A stretch of 16,580 nt of DNA from Chloroflexota bacterium (GCA_016875645.1 VGPE01000038.1:1-16580), one strand, 5' to 3'. Numbered from the stretch's first letter, positions 7,422 through 15,041 are shown. Numbers and translations: made by a program. The notes: generated by a model not told the origin, from the letters alone.

Positions 7422-8227
7422 GCCTGATCGGCGCCGCAGCAGGCTTCGCGCTGGTTGCGGCGTCATCGCTCGCCGAACCGCTGCGGTGGCCCGGGTTGGC
7501 GCTCCTGACCATCGGGGTCCTGTCGGGCTGGCATCGCGCGCGCCCGGCCGAACAGCCGCTCCTGTGGCTCTGGGCCGCGCCGCTGCCGGTCCAGGCCCGG
7601 CTGGCCTACGAAAGCGTCCAGCCGGTCATTGCGCCGGGCATCGCCGACTGCGCGGATCTGCTGTCGCCCGTTGCCGTCGCCCGCGTACTCCAGGCCGCGA
7701 TCGTGCTCGGCACCCTCGCGCTGGCCGCCGTGATGTTGGGCGCCGACCGGGGGTCACTGTCGGCGCGCTGGCCTCGGCGGCGGATCGTCCCCATCTCCAC
7801 CGTCGGCCCCCTGGTTGCCGTGCCGATCGGGCTCATCGTGGGGCCGCTGCTCACGCCGCCGTTCTTCGGGCCGATCGGCATCGAGCTGGGCCTCCCGGCC
7901 GCCATCATCCCGGCTGCAGCACTCGCGCTCGCGAACGCCTCCATGGAGGAGATCGTCTTCCGGGGCGCGATTCTTGGCTGGGGGACTCGGGCGCTGGGCG
8001 CATCGGGTGCGCTGGTCGCCCAGGCGATCCTGTTCGGCGTCACCCACGTCGGGCCCGATTTCCGGGACGGCCTGGTGATGCTGCCGGTTCTGGCCGCGGT
8101 GACGCTCGGCGGCCTGATCCCCGGTGTCATCGTCCGGCGGACCGGCTCACTGCTGCTGCCGATCGCCATCCACGCCGCCCTGGACGTGCCGCTCTACTAC
8201 GCGTTCGCCTGTCGACTGCCCTCGTGA
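7367..8227 (+). CDS. CPBP family intramembrane metalloprotease, 5' end abnormal
   Basis: The three CPBP (Abi/Rce1-type) motifs are present in order: SMEEIVFRG (EExxxR), ILFGVTH (FxxxH) and LPIAIHAALDVP (HxxxD-like), each within hydrophobic helices. These residues bind the catalytic zinc in the membrane. The recognisable protein begins at about 7421 (GLIGAAAGFALVAASS). The only in-frame ATG upstream is at 7367, which would add 18 residues encoded antisense to the carbamate kinase remnant; internal GTG 7703 and ATG 7733 would cut off N-terminal helices. I list 7367 as the longest plausible start, at low certainty. Members take part in prenyl-protein processing, bacteriocin immunity or stress signalling; the role here is unknown. 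The stop codon lies inside a strong inverted repeat shared with the next gene. Confidence 0.7.
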   Translation: MRSRGSRTRRVAGWLQPRGLIGAAAGFALVAASSLAEPLRWPGLALLTIGVLSGWHRARPAEQPLLWLWAAPLPVQARLAYESVQPVIAPGIADCADLLSPVAVARVLQAAIVLGTLALAAVMLGADRGSLSARWPRRRIVPISTVGPLVAVPIGLIVGPLLTPPFFGPIGIELGLPAAIIPAAALALANASMEEIVFRGAILGWGTRALGASGALVAQAILFGVTHVGPDFRDGLVMLPVLAAVTLGGLIPGVIVRRTGSLLLPIAIHAALDVPLYYAFACRLPS

Positions 8228-8254
8228 GCCGCCCGCGCCGGCGCGGGCCTCACG
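8223..8254. terminator. bidirectional hairpin between convergent CPBP and serine hydrolase genes
   Basis: A perfect 18-bp palindrome, GCCCGCGCC/GGCGCGGGC (8231-8248), is flanked by CGTGAG (8223-8228) and CTCACG (8249-8254), which also pair, leaving only a CC bulge. The arms contain the plus-strand stop (8225-8227) and the minus-strand stop (8250-8252). No T-tract is seen, so termination may rely on stem stability alone or on Rho. Confidence 0.65.
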
Positions 8255-9371
8255 ATCGGCGGCCCTCCTGGCGATCCCGGACCGGACCGACGAACAGATC
8301 AGCCGGAATGAAGCTCTCCGGCCAGGTGCTGTGCGGGTGGTCGAGGCCATCGGTCGTGACGACGGCCAGCGCAGTCACGTGGCGACGGTCGCCACTCACC
8401 CCGGAGCGATTGCCGCCGCTGTGGCCGCGGATCCAGCGTGGCTCCAGGACCAGCCGATTCTCCCACCAGCCGCCGGTCGCGTTGAGGTGGCCGAATCGTG
8501 CGAGGTCGGCCGCCGAGATGACCACCCAGCCCGGGCCGCTCCGGACGACGTTCCCGTCAATCTCGTACGGCGGATCAAGGTACGTGTAGGAGTGGGGGAT
8601 CGTCGGGTACCAGTTGACCTGGTCCTTGATCCAGCCGCCCGTCGGCCACTCCCAGCGCTCGGCGGGGATGCCGATCGGCCCGAAGATCCGTTCGTCCACG
8701 ACGTCCTTGAGGTCGCGCCCGAAGACGGCCGTCAGCGCCTGCGCCAGCCGCCAGGTGCCGGCACTGCTGTAGAGCGCGACGGTGCCAGGCCTGACGTGGG
8801 AGTAGCAGTCGAAGAACGGGTCGCCCGTCCACTTGGCCCAGCCCGGAACGCCGGGCATCGTCTCGACGCCCCTGGCACTGCCGGCCCACGTCACTCGCTC
8901 CGCCCAGTGGATGCCCAGCTCCATCGGGAAGCCGCCGAAGTGGACGCCACCGAGACGCGTTCCGATCAGGTGGCGCCAGGTCAGGGTCCGGTGGTGGCCA
9001 ACGTCGAGGTGCTTGTGCTCGTGGGAGAGGAGACCATCGCCCGTCCAGCGCCGCCTGATCGGCTCGTCGATCTCGAGCAGGCCATCCGCGGCCGCGAGGT
9101 GCACGAGGGCGAACATCAGGGACTTGCCCATCGACGCCGTCTGGAACCGGTAATCCGGATCGCCCCATGAGTGCAGGAGGTAGCCGCCCCGCGTGAGCAC
9201 GGCGCCGAACCTCTCCCCGGTGTGGTCTTCACCGCCGAAGTCCGCGCCGCGGACATCGAGGCTCGCGATGAAGGCCTCGAAGCCGCGCGGGTCGAGGCCG
9301 GCCTCCTCGGGCGTGATCCGCGTCCACTCCGCGCGCGGGAACGTGACCCACTCCGGCAGCGCTGCGCTCAC
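8250..9371 (-). CDS. beta-lactamase-fold serine hydrolase (CubicO/class C type)
   Basis: The 373-residue protein shows the three active-site elements of penicillin-binding-like serine hydrolases: SMGK (S80 nucleophile, K83) after FQTA, YSS at 201-203 (the YxN-type tyrosine), and HSGG at 317-320 in place of KTG. Such enzymes hydrolyse esters, amides or D-peptide bonds. No signal peptide is visible, so it is probably cytoplasmic. It is rich in Trp and His in the middle (HEHKHLDVGHHRT, 117-129), which is not part of the common core and may form the substrate pocket. Translation starts at GTG 9371, overlapping the amidohydrolase stop as GTGA, so it is the last gene of the overlapping operon. The substrate is unknown; its location suggests it acts on the same compound class as the amidohydrolase. 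Confidence 0.85.
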   Translation of the reverse strand: MSAALPEWVTFPRAEWTRITPEEAGLDPRGFEAFIASLDVRGADFGGEDHTGERFGAVLTRGGYLLHSWGDPDYRFQTASMGKSLMFALVHLAAADGLLEIDEPIRRRWTGDGLLSHEHKHLDVGHHRTLTWRHLIGTRLGGVHFGGFPMELGIHWAERVTWAGSARGVETMPGVPGWAKWTGDPFFDCYSHVRPGTVALYSSAGTWRLAQALTAVFGRDLKDVVDERIFGPIGIPAERWEWPTGGWIKDQVNWYPTIPHSYTYLDPPYEIDGNVVRSGPGWVVISAADLARFGHLNATGGWWENRLVLEPRWIRGHSGGNRSGVSGDRRHVTALAVVTTDGLDHPHSTWPESFIPADLFVGPVRDRQEGRRS

Positions 9372-10516
9372 GACGTGACGACCTCCCCTCCTCGGACCAC
9401 CAGGACCGGTTCCCAGCAGCCGCCAGGGCGCGCTGCGCCCGTTGTGTCCACGTGCGGCGCAGCCTCCGGGTTCCAGCGCAGGGCCGTCAGGTCGGCGCAG
9501 GCTCCCGCCGCCAGCGTCCCGATCTCGTCCGCCAGGCCGAGCACCGCTGCCGGCCGCGCCGTCGCCGCCGCGAAGGCATCGCCCTCCGCCATGCCCGCCG
9601 CGATCAGCTTGGAGATCGTGCGCGGCAGGTCGTGCTGCGGTTGCGAGCCCACGTGGCGGACGTATTGGTCGGTCGAGATCGTGTCGGGCGGGAAGCCGTC
9701 GGCGATGGCCGCTTCCGCGATCCGGAAGTCGAACGACGCCATGCCGTGGCCGATGTCGAACAGGATTCCCCGCGCCCGCGCCTCGCGGACAGACTGCCGA
9801 ACGTGCCCGGTCGCGTCGTCGAGGATGTTCTCCGGCGTACTGGAGTAGCAGTACGTGACGATGTCGCCTGGCCGCAACAGGGCCAGCTGCTCGTCGAGCG
9901 AGACGTCCGTCTCCCGACGGCTCCCGAAGAGCAGGGGGATGCCGCCGGCCAGCTCGGACGCGGCGATGGCCTGGCGAAGGATCCGCCGCGGGTCGTTGGC
10001 GCCCGTCACGGCCCGCGAACTGTTGAGGGCGATGCCCCAGATGAGCGCGGGGTCGGCGGCGGCAGTCATCGCCGCGGCCTCAACGGCCACGTCGCGGGCC
10101 TCCAGGGCCGGCCCTGGCAGCGCCTCACCGCGGCGACCCAGGTTGAGGGCCATCCGGACCCGGGTCCGGGCCGGCCGGATCGTCGCGGCCACGTAATCGG
10201 CCCAGTCGTCGGCCCCGGCGTCGCCCTGCGACAGGACGGTGGTCACGCCGCGCGGCAGGAACTCGGTGTCGGGGTCGACACCGTACTTGGAGCCCTGCCC
10301 GGCCGGCCGGCGATCCGGGTGGCCGTGAAGGTCGATGAGCCCGGGCAGGAGCACTGCGTCGCCGAGGTCCGTCACTTGACCGGCGGGCACGTCGACGCCC
10401 GGCCCAGCGGCAACGATCCGATCGGCCCGGATGGCAACCGCGCCCGGACCGTCGATGCCCAAGGCGGCATCGAACAGCCGCCTCGAGCGGACGAGCAGGT
10501 CGACCTGCTCGTTCAT
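9368..10516 (-). CDS. amidohydrolase-superfamily protein (COG3964-like deacetylase/dihydroorotase type)
   Basis: The 382-residue protein has the small N-terminal beta domain, then LPGLIDLHGHPD with H64, H66 and D68 (the HxH strand-1 motif). Further matches are LPRGVTTVLSQGDAG, FDIGHGMASFDFRIAEAAIADGF (H257) and DTISTDQYV with D283, the superfamily Asp, and the C-terminal LGLADEIGTLAAGACADLTAL strand. This order matches COG3964-type metallohydrolases, which cleave cyclic or acyl amides. Positions that normally carry the carboxylated Lys and two His read GIALNSSR, LLFGSR and TYCYS, so the metal site looks altered. The start is ATG 10516, overlapping the stop of the 85-aa membrane protein by 4 bp (ATGA). 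The stop overlaps the next gene's GTG. A D-aminoacylase-like role is possible; the substrate is not readable. Confidence 0.8.
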   Translation of the reverse strand: MNEQVDLLVRSRRLFDAALGIDGPGAVAIRADRIVAAGPGVDVPAGQVTDLGDAVLLPGLIDLHGHPDRRPAGQGSKYGVDPDTEFLPRGVTTVLSQGDAGADDWADYVAATIRPARTRVRMALNLGRRGEALPGPALEARDVAVEAAAMTAAADPALIWGIALNSSRAVTGANDPRRILRQAIAASELAGGIPLLFGSRRETDVSLDEQLALLRPGDIVTYCYSSTPENILDDATGHVRQSVREARARGILFDIGHGMASFDFRIAEAAIADGFPPDTISTDQYVRHVGSQPQHDLPRTISKLIAAGMAEGDAFAAATARPAAVLGLADEIGTLAAGACADLTALRWNPEAAPHVDTTGAARPGGCWEPVLVVRGGEVVTS

Positions 10517-10770
10517 CGCAGGTTCGCCAGCGACGAGGCGAACAGCGCGACGAGTGCCAGCGCGAAGACCATGGCTGCCAGCAGGAAGACGCGGTGCGCG
10601 GGCCGTCCCTCCGGCGTGAAGTTCCCGGCGCTGAAGAACGCGTAGCCGCGGACGGCATACCAGCCGGCGCCCCGGCCGGGCAGCCGGTACCGAATCAGGC
10701 GCAGCGCGGCCACGGCGGCGACGATCCACGCCGTGACGGCGACGGCGACGAGGACGCTGGCCACCGGCAT
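10513..10770 (-). CDS. 85-aa two-helix membrane protein of unknown function
   Basis: MPVASVLVAVAVTAWIVAAV forms one hydrophobic helix (about residues 3-24). A polar middle with GWYAVRGYAFFSAGNFTPEG follows, then a second helix (VFLLAAMVFALALVALFA, about 61-78). I do not recognise an enzyme family. The NFTPEG segment between the helices looks conserved-type rather than random, and the reading frame is fixed by tight packing: 1 nt after the acyl-CoA synthetase stop, and a 4-bp ATGA overlap with the amidohydrolase. This supports a real gene. It could anchor or assist a transporter or the neighbouring enzymes at the membrane. Confidence 0.75.
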   Translation of the reverse strand: MPVASVLVAVAVTAWIVAAVAALRLIRYRLPGRGAGWYAVRGYAFFSAGNFTPEGRPAHRVFLLAAMVFALALVALFASSLANLR

Positions 10771-10771
10771 C

Positions 10772-12406
10772 TCAACTCTCCCCTTCGGCTCGATCGAGCA
10801 GGCGCAGCTCGCCCCGCCGGATCTTGCCGCTGATCGTCTTGGGCAGGTCCGCGACGTAGGCGATTTCCCGTGGGTACTTGTACGGCGCTGTGACCCGCTT
10901 CACGTGGTCTTGGAGCTGCTGCGTCAGCGCCGGCGACGGCGTATGGCCGGCGCCCAGGACGACGTACGCCTTGACGATGTTGCCGCGCGCCTCGTCAGGA
11001 TGGGCGATCACCGCCGACTCCACCACGGCCGGGTGTTCCAACAATGCGCTCTCCACCTCGAACGGGCCGATCCGATAGCCGGCCGAGATGATCACGTCGT
11101 CCGAGCGCCCCACGAACCAGTGGTAGCCGTCCGCGTCGCGGATCGCCCGGTCGAACGTGATGTACCAATCGCCCCGATGGCAGCCGGCCGTGGCGCCCGG
11201 GTTCTTCCAGTACTCGCGGAACATGCCGATCGGACGGTCGGGGACGACCCGGACCGCGAGATCCCCCTCGGTTCCGTCTGGAATGAGGCGGCCCTCCTCG
11301 TCGACGATCCCCAGCTCGTAGCCGGGCGCGGCCACGCCCATCGACCCGAGCCGGACCTCCATGCCCGGGAAGACGGCGGTGAGGAGTGCCGTCTCCGTCT
11401 GGCCGTAGCACTCATAGATCGTGAAGCCCGTGCCCTCGCGCCAGGCGGACACCAGCTCGGGGTTCACGGGCTCGCCGGCGCCCGTTGTGTGGCGCAGGGC
11501 AGGGAAGCGATATCGCGACAGCGGCTCTCGGACCAGCAGCCGGTAGGCCGTTGGCGGCGCAAAGAACGTCGTGATCGGGTGGCGGGCCAGCATTTCGAGC
11601 GCCTCCATCGGGTCGAAGCGGCCTCGCGAATCCTTGATGAACACCGCGGCGCCCTGCCGCCACGGCCCGAAGACGCAGCTCCAGGCGGCCTGTGCCCAGC
11701 CGGTGTCCGAAATCGTCCAGTGCAGGTCGGCCGGCGTGTTGTCGAGCCAGTAGCGCCCGGTGACCTCGTGTCCGATGCCGTAGCTCGCCTGGGTGTGGAG
11801 GACCATCTTGGGCAGCCCGGTCGTCCCCGAAGTGAAGAACACCAGCGATGGATCGGTCGCCGAGTGACGTGGTCCTCCGTACCTGGCTGACGCCCGGTCG
11901 AGTTCCTCGCCGAACTGCAGCCAGCCGGCCGGGCGTTCGCGGTCGGTGCAGATGTGCACGATCGGGCGGTCGATCGATGCAAGAGCCTCATCGACTTTGG
12001 CCGCGTTCTCCGCGTCCGTGATGACGGCGCGCGTTTCGGACGCGTCAAGCCGGTAGACCAGGTCCTTCACGGTCAGCAGGGTCGTGCCCGGCGCGAACAC
12101 GTAGCCGCCCTTGACGGAACCGAGGAACGTTTCCCACCACTCGGGCACGCGAGGGAGCACCGCGAACACCGTGTCGCCGGGCGCCACGCCGGCACCGGCC
12201 AGGGCATTCGCGAAGCGAGCCGCACGCTCCGCGAACCAGGCGAACGTGAGCCGGCGCTCCTCGCCGTCAGGTCCCACCCAGAGCATCGCGAGCTTGGCCC
12301 GGTCCGCCGCCCAGCGCTCGATGACGTCGGTGACGAAGTCGTACTGCGCGGGCACCTCGAGGCGGAACGAGCGCCGGACGGATTCGTAATCGGTCATGTT
12401 GGGCAT
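10772..12406 (-). CDS. acyl-CoA synthetase, medium-chain (ACSM)-like AMP-forming ligase
   Basis: The 544-residue protein has the adenylate-forming enzyme motifs in order: TSGTTGLPK (192-200, phosphate loop), YECYGQTE (331-338), GDWY (D413), VGRSDDVIISAGYRIGPFEVE (432-452, hinge) and PKTISGKIRR with catalytic K528. It converts a carboxylic acid, ATP and CoA to acyl-CoA, AMP and PPi in the cytosol. The hinge wording and full length best match the medium-chain/benzoate-type ACSM group rather than long-chain FadD. The usual TGD of the A7 motif reads RGDWYITFDRA. Two ATGs lie close together (12406, 12397); 12406 was chosen because GGGGCG precedes it at a better distance. It follows the acyl-CoA dehydrogenase by 18 nt, a typical ligase-dehydrogenase pairing. 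Confidence 0.9.
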   Translation of the reverse strand: MPNMTDYESVRRSFRLEVPAQYDFVTDVIERWAADRAKLAMLWVGPDGEERRLTFAWFAERAARFANALAGAGVAPGDTVFAVLPRVPEWWETFLGSVKGGYVFAPGTTLLTVKDLVYRLDASETRAVITDAENAAKVDEALASIDRPIVHICTDRERPAGWLQFGEELDRASARYGGPRHSATDPSLVFFTSGTTGLPKMVLHTQASYGIGHEVTGRYWLDNTPADLHWTISDTGWAQAAWSCVFGPWRQGAAVFIKDSRGRFDPMEALEMLARHPITTFFAPPTAYRLLVREPLSRYRFPALRHTTGAGEPVNPELVSAWREGTGFTIYECYGQTETALLTAVFPGMEVRLGSMGVAAPGYELGIVDEEGRLIPDGTEGDLAVRVVPDRPIGMFREYWKNPGATAGCHRGDWYITFDRAIRDADGYHWFVGRSDDVIISAGYRIGPFEVESALLEHPAVVESAVIAHPDEARGNIVKAYVVLGAGHTPSPALTQQLQDHVKRVTAPYKYPREIAYVADLPKTISGKIRRGELRLLDRAEGES

Positions 12407-12424
12407 CGTCGGATCGCCCCGCGC

Positions 12425-13582
12425 CTACTCGTCGCCGTCCGAGATGCCCAGCAGGCGTGCCAGGAGCAACAGCTGGATCTCGGACGTGCCTTCGATGATC
12501 TGGAGCACCTTCGCGTCGCCGAGCATCTTGGCGACCGGATACTCACGTGACACGCCGTATGCACCGTGGACCTGGATTGCGGTCTCCGCCGCGTCGACGG
12601 CCGTCCGCGTTGCGAACAGCTTGGCCATGGACGCCTCCGCCCGGAAGGGCGCGCCACGGTCCGCGAGCGCTGCCGCCCGCCACGTCAGCAGGCGTCCGGC
12701 GTCGATGCGCGTCGCCAGCTCGGCAAGGCCGAATGCGATCGACTGGCGATCGGTCACCGGGCGACCGAACGTGCGTCGGGCCCGGCCGTAGGCCACCGCC
12801 TGTTCCCACGCCCCGCGTGCGAGGCCGGTCGCAATCGCGCCGACACAGACGCGTCCGAAGGTGATTGCCGTGAGCGCCTGGCGCAGCCCGTCGCCCTCGC
12901 GGCCGACCAGGTGCCCGGCGGGAACTCGGCAGTCATCGAGGAACACCTCGCACGTCGTTGCGGCCCGCCAGCCGATCTTGTGGAGCGGCCGTCCCACGCG
13001 GTAGCCGGGCGTCCCATCGGGCACGACGAAGGCCGCCAGTCCGCCGCTCGGCACCCGGGCCACGATCACCGCGATCCCGGGCAGCGGGGTGCCGGTGTTG
13101 GTGATGAAGGTCTTGCCGCCGTTGAGGACCCACGATCCGCCGTCGTCAGCGGGCTCGGCCCGGGCGGTTGTGCGCACCGCGGCCGCATCGGAGCCGCCGG
13201 AGGGCTCCGTCAGACCGATGGCCCCGATCAGGCTCCCCTCGGCCAGGGGGACCAGCCAGCGCCGGCGCTGCTCGTCGGAGCCGTATGCCGCGAGGATCGT
13301 AGCCGGCGATGAATGCGCAAAGACGATCGCGGCCACCGACACATCGACGCAGGCGATCTCCTCGAGCGCGATGGCGAACGCCACCATGCCCCCATCCGAG
13401 CCACCGTCGGCCGCGCGGAAGGGGAGCCCGAAGACCCCGAGGTCGGCCAGGCCGCGGACGATCGGTTCCGGGAACGCGTCGGTCTCGATGTACGCGCCGA
13501 TCCGCGGTGCAATCTCCCGCTCCGCGAACGTCCGGACCGTGGAGCGCAACAGCTCCTGCTCGGACGTGAGCGCGAAGTCCAT
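12425..13582 (-). CDS. acyl-CoA dehydrogenase
   Basis: The 386-residue protein is of ordinary acyl-CoA dehydrogenase length. It opens with MDFALTSEQELLRSTVRTFAE, the family N-terminal helix. FAD and substrate motifs follow: GLTEPSGGSDA (123-133), WVLNGGKTFITNTG (151-164), HKIGWRAATTCEVFLDDCRVP (201-221), RRTFGRPVTDRQS (269-281), and AIQVHGAYGVSREYPV before QIIEGTSEIQ, in which E364 is the expected catalytic base. It makes 2,3-enoyl-CoA and passes electrons to ETF; no etf genes are in the window. The ATG at 13582 overlaps the MetE-like stop by one base (TGATG), so an upstream extension in this frame is rejected. The acyl chain is unknown. Confidence 0.93.
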   Translation of the reverse strand: MDFALTSEQELLRSTVRTFAEREIAPRIGAYIETDAFPEPIVRGLADLGVFGLPFRAADGGSDGGMVAFAIALEEIACVDVSVAAIVFAHSSPATILAAYGSDEQRRRWLVPLAEGSLIGAIGLTEPSGGSDAAAVRTTARAEPADDGGSWVLNGGKTFITNTGTPLPGIAVIVARVPSGGLAAFVVPDGTPGYRVGRPLHKIGWRAATTCEVFLDDCRVPAGHLVGREGDGLRQALTAITFGRVCVGAIATGLARGAWEQAVAYGRARRTFGRPVTDRQSIAFGLAELATRIDAGRLLTWRAAALADRGAPFRAEASMAKLFATRTAVDAAETAIQVHGAYGVSREYPVAKMLGDAKVLQIIEGTSEIQLLLLARLLGISDGDE

Positions 13583-14622
13583 CACCTCGTGGCGTGTGGT
13601 GCTGCGCCAAGCTCTGCGCGGACGATCGCCGTGCCCTGCACGAGCGCCTGGAGCTTGCGGACGGTCAACCAGCGGGGGACGGTGAAGAAGCCGCAGTCGG
13701 GGACGACCCGCACTCGCTCGGCGGGCGCGTGGGCGAGCGCCGCCCGCAGCCGTGACGCGACCAGCTCCGGTGGTTCGATGTGGAACGACTTGACGTCGAC
13801 GATCCCCACCGCGACGTCTTTTGCCTCGGCGATCTGCGCCACGAGGTCGATCTCGCGCAACTCGCGGTTGGCGAACTCGAACACCAGCTCGTCGGCGCGG
13901 GCATCCATGATCGCGGGGAAGAGCGGAGCATAGGTCCGGTCGAAGCGAGGCCGGCTGGCCAGGTTGCCGAAACACACATGCAGCGCGATGCGGGCATTCA
14001 CTCCGGCGACACAGCGGTTGAACAGCTCCACCGCCGCCTCGGCCGAGCCCAGGATGGAATACGAGGGCTCGTCGAGCTGGATGTACGTGGCACCTGCCTC
14101 GACCAGGGCGTGCAGCTCCGCGTTGATCGCGGGCACGAACTCGTTCGCGAGCTCGAGGCGATCGCGGTAGACGCTGGGGCGCTCGCGGATGTGGATGGAG
14201 AGCGTGGCGGGCCCCGGGCAGGTGGCCTTCACCGCATGCGGCGTGATGGACCGCAGGTGCTTGAACTCCTCCACGATCCCGAGGCCGTGCGGGACCTCGA
14301 TCCGCGTCCTGGCCTCGTAGCGCGGGACGCTGTCGTACCCCTCCGGTCCAAGCTTGCGCAGCTGGCCCTGGGCCTCGATGCCCGTCATCCGCGCGTAGAA
14401 GCCCTGGATGAACTTCCAGCGGCGCATCTCGCCGTCGCTGATGATGTCGATGCCGGCGTTGATCTGGTCGTCCACAGCCAGGCGGACCGCGTCGTCGTAG
14501 AGCTCACGCAGGTCGGTCGGCCCGAAACGGTCCGCCTCCACGCCCTCCAGCGCGTAGTGGATCCAGCCGGGCAGTCCGTGGCTCCCCACGACGGTTGTCG
14601 GCAGGAGCGGCAGGTCGGTCAT
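13582..14622 (-). CDS. MetE C-terminal-core-like zinc methyltransferase/lyase
   Basis: At 346 residues this is a stand-alone version of the catalytic half of cobalamin-independent methionine synthase. It starts TTVVGSHGLPGW, holds ISDGEMRRWKF, IQLDEPSYS and the zinc ligands H215 and C217 in ALHVCFGN, E249 in ELVFEFAN and C310 in VPDCGFFTVP. All four ligands of the MetE site are visible. Stand-alone members include archaeal methionine synthases and epoxyalkane:coenzyme M transferase; all act on thiols. The folate-binding N-terminal half is absent. ATG 14622 overlaps the thioesterase stop as ATGA, and GGAGAG lies upstream on the minus strand. Placement between CoA enzymes argues for a thiol or methyl transfer in a degradation route rather than methionine synthesis, which is an inference. 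Confidence 0.87.
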   Translation of the reverse strand: MTDLPLLPTTVVGSHGLPGWIHYALEGVEADRFGPTDLRELYDDAVRLAVDDQINAGIDIISDGEMRRWKFIQGFYARMTGIEAQGQLRKLGPEGYDSVPRYEARTRIEVPHGLGIVEEFKHLRSITPHAVKATCPGPATLSIHIRERPSVYRDRLELANEFVPAINAELHALVEAGATYIQLDEPSYSILGSAEAAVELFNRCVAGVNARIALHVCFGNLASRPRFDRTYAPLFPAIMDARADELVFEFANRELREIDLVAQIAEAKDVAVGIVDVKSFHIEPPELVASRLRAALAHAPAERVRVVPDCGFFTVPRWLTVRKLQALVQGTAIVRAELGAAPHATR

Positions 14623-15041
14623 CGTGGCTCTCCATCGACCGCGGCGGCCAGCTTGCGTGCGACCCGTCGCCGGAAACGCTCTTCGTCGATCACGATTCGC
14701 AGGTGCTCGCCGTCGCCGACGAGCTCGGTCCCGTCGTGCGCCTCGAGGTCGAACCAGACCTGGGCCCCGTCGACCGAGCGGACGCGCGCGGTGGCGCGCA
14801 CAGTGTCGCCCAGCGGAGTGGGCGCGCGGTGGGTCACTCGCACGATGCTGCCGACGCTCGCCTGGCCCGGATCCATGCGTCCCGCCAGCGCCTCGATGGC
14901 CGCCCGCTCGAACAGCGACACGAGGGCGGGGGTTGCGAAGACGTCGACGCCGCGGTTGCCGTAGGCGTCCGCCGTCGTCTCGCGCGTCACGTGAATCGCC
15001 GCGACGCCTTCATGGCCGACGAGGTCCGCATCGACGGGCAT
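14619..15041 (-). CDS. FlK-like hotdog-fold thioesterase
   Basis: The 140-residue protein fits the fluoroacetyl-CoA thioesterase-like (FlK) hotdog group. Conserved elements are VFATPALVSLFERAA with T37 and E45, VTHRAPTPLGDTV with H71, then a VWFDLEAHDGTELVGDGEHLR strand pair ending in VIDEERFRRR. T, E and H are the three catalytic positions of FlK. It should hydrolyse short or hindered acyl-CoA thioesters. The start is ATG 15041, set by AGGAG at 15048-15052 with 6-nt spacing; the longer frame upstream is Arg/Pro-rich and runs through the promoter spacer. It is the first gene of the seven-gene minus-strand operon. Confidence 0.85.
   Translation of the reverse strand: MPVDADLVGHEGVAAIHVTRETTADAYGNRGVDVFATPALVSLFERAAIEALAGRMDPGQASVGSIVRVTHRAPTPLGDTVRATARVRSVDGAQVWFDLEAHDGTELVGDGEHLRIVIDEERFRRRVARKLAAAVDGEPR

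Noticed and set aside
9452..11890. Long plus-strand frames (9452-10645, 10733-11890) opposite the operon
   Set aside because: They are Arg/Gly/His-rich shadows of the amidohydrolase and acyl-CoA synthetase genes without motifs or start signals.
13583..13975. N-terminal extension of the acyl-CoA dehydrogenase
   Set aside because: It lies antisense-free but out of frame within the MetE-like coding region; MDFALTSEQE is a standard family start and the stop/start overlap fixes it.
10772..14622. DMSP/methylmercaptopropionate (Dmd) pathway
   Set aside because: A ligase and a dehydrogenase are present, but there is no DmdA or DmdD, and the dehydrogenase is about 386 residues rather than the larger DmdC type.
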